This document shows positions 63,786 through 64,000 of a stretch of 64,000 bases of DNA, one piece after another; positions within the stretch are counted from its first letter, which is position 1, and each line of letters opens with the position of its first letter. The translations under genes were made by a program, and so were the position numbers. Under the pieces are notes generated by a model. That model was not told the DNA's origin. It did no database searches and saw nothing but the letters and a program-made list of their open reading frames with translations. The stretch is from Rhododendron vialii (taxonomy: Eukaryota; Streptophyta; Magnoliopsida; Ericales; Ericaceae): the NCBI RefSeq assembly GCF_030253575.1, contig NC_080559.1, positions 30,592,501 to 30,656,500 on the forward strand. Reading direction: 5' to 3'.

Positions 63786-64000
63786 AAATCCCTCGGGGTT
63801 AAGATACTCTCGATTTTACGAGTCACCAAATCCGCAGTAAAGGTTTTAACTAGAAATCCGACCAATGAATGTGAGATTCGGGGATCAAAAAAAGAAGAAG
63901 TGAGATTCGGACTGAAGCTTGAACCTGTTTTTATATTTTTGTCAAACTTCAACGATGTAAAGAGGAATATCTTATTTCGTTTTTTTTTTTTTTGGCTTAT

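Overview
The window is nuclear DNA of a flowering plant, almost certainly a eudicot. It is AT-rich, the genes have canonical GT-AG introns, there are many MITEs, tRNA-derived SINEs and (GA/CT)n tracts, a Cassandra-type TRIM, a solo gypsy LTR and a fragment of plastid psaB. I cannot name the genus. There is no sign of bacterial or phage sequence, CRISPR or an operon.

Layout. 1-983 holds tandem MITE copies. 2159-5444 (+) is a complete seven-exon yellow-stripe-like metal-nicotianamine transporter (668 aa). 6773-9440 (+) is a complete three-exon cytochrome b5 gene (134 aa). 10617-11252 (-) is a broken 3' piece of a TBC/Rab-GAP gene. 11253-12694 is a fragment of a Ty1/copia fossil that ends exactly where a second cytochrome b5 copy starts. 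12699-16858 is that copy, now a pseudogene carrying hAT and CACTA insertions; the CACTA itself carries a Cassandra TRIM. 18260-22721 (-) is the intact TBC/Rab-GAP gene (539 aa, five exons), with a possible upstream ORF at 22831-23016. The cytochrome b5 plus TBC-3'-end block is therefore a tandem segmental duplication.

28669-33031 and 34080-37535 (both -) are tandem paralogues of plastid-type 6-phosphogluconolactonase (oxidative pentose phosphate pathway), 324 and 356 aa. The second has an internal 81-bp duplication and a C-terminal extension from a lost stop codon. 39314-39393 (-) is tRNA-Leu(UAG). 45315-49560 looks like a Mutator-like element with long inverted ends, split by a 2.5-kb solo gypsy LTR. 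55717-56760 (-) is an intronless seven-transmembrane protein (347 aa). 57250-57518 is a nuclear copy of part of plastid psaB. 59497-59886 is a near-perfect palindrome. The rest is intergenic DNA with MITEs, SINEs and microsatellites.

The genes are independent, not a pathway cluster. No new multi-gene system is visible. The most informative material is the two tandem duplications, which supply built-in empty sites for dating insertions, the changed C-terminus of the second 6PGL copy, a possible peptide uORF above the Rab-GAP gene, and a family of fold-back elements with a shared palindromic core.
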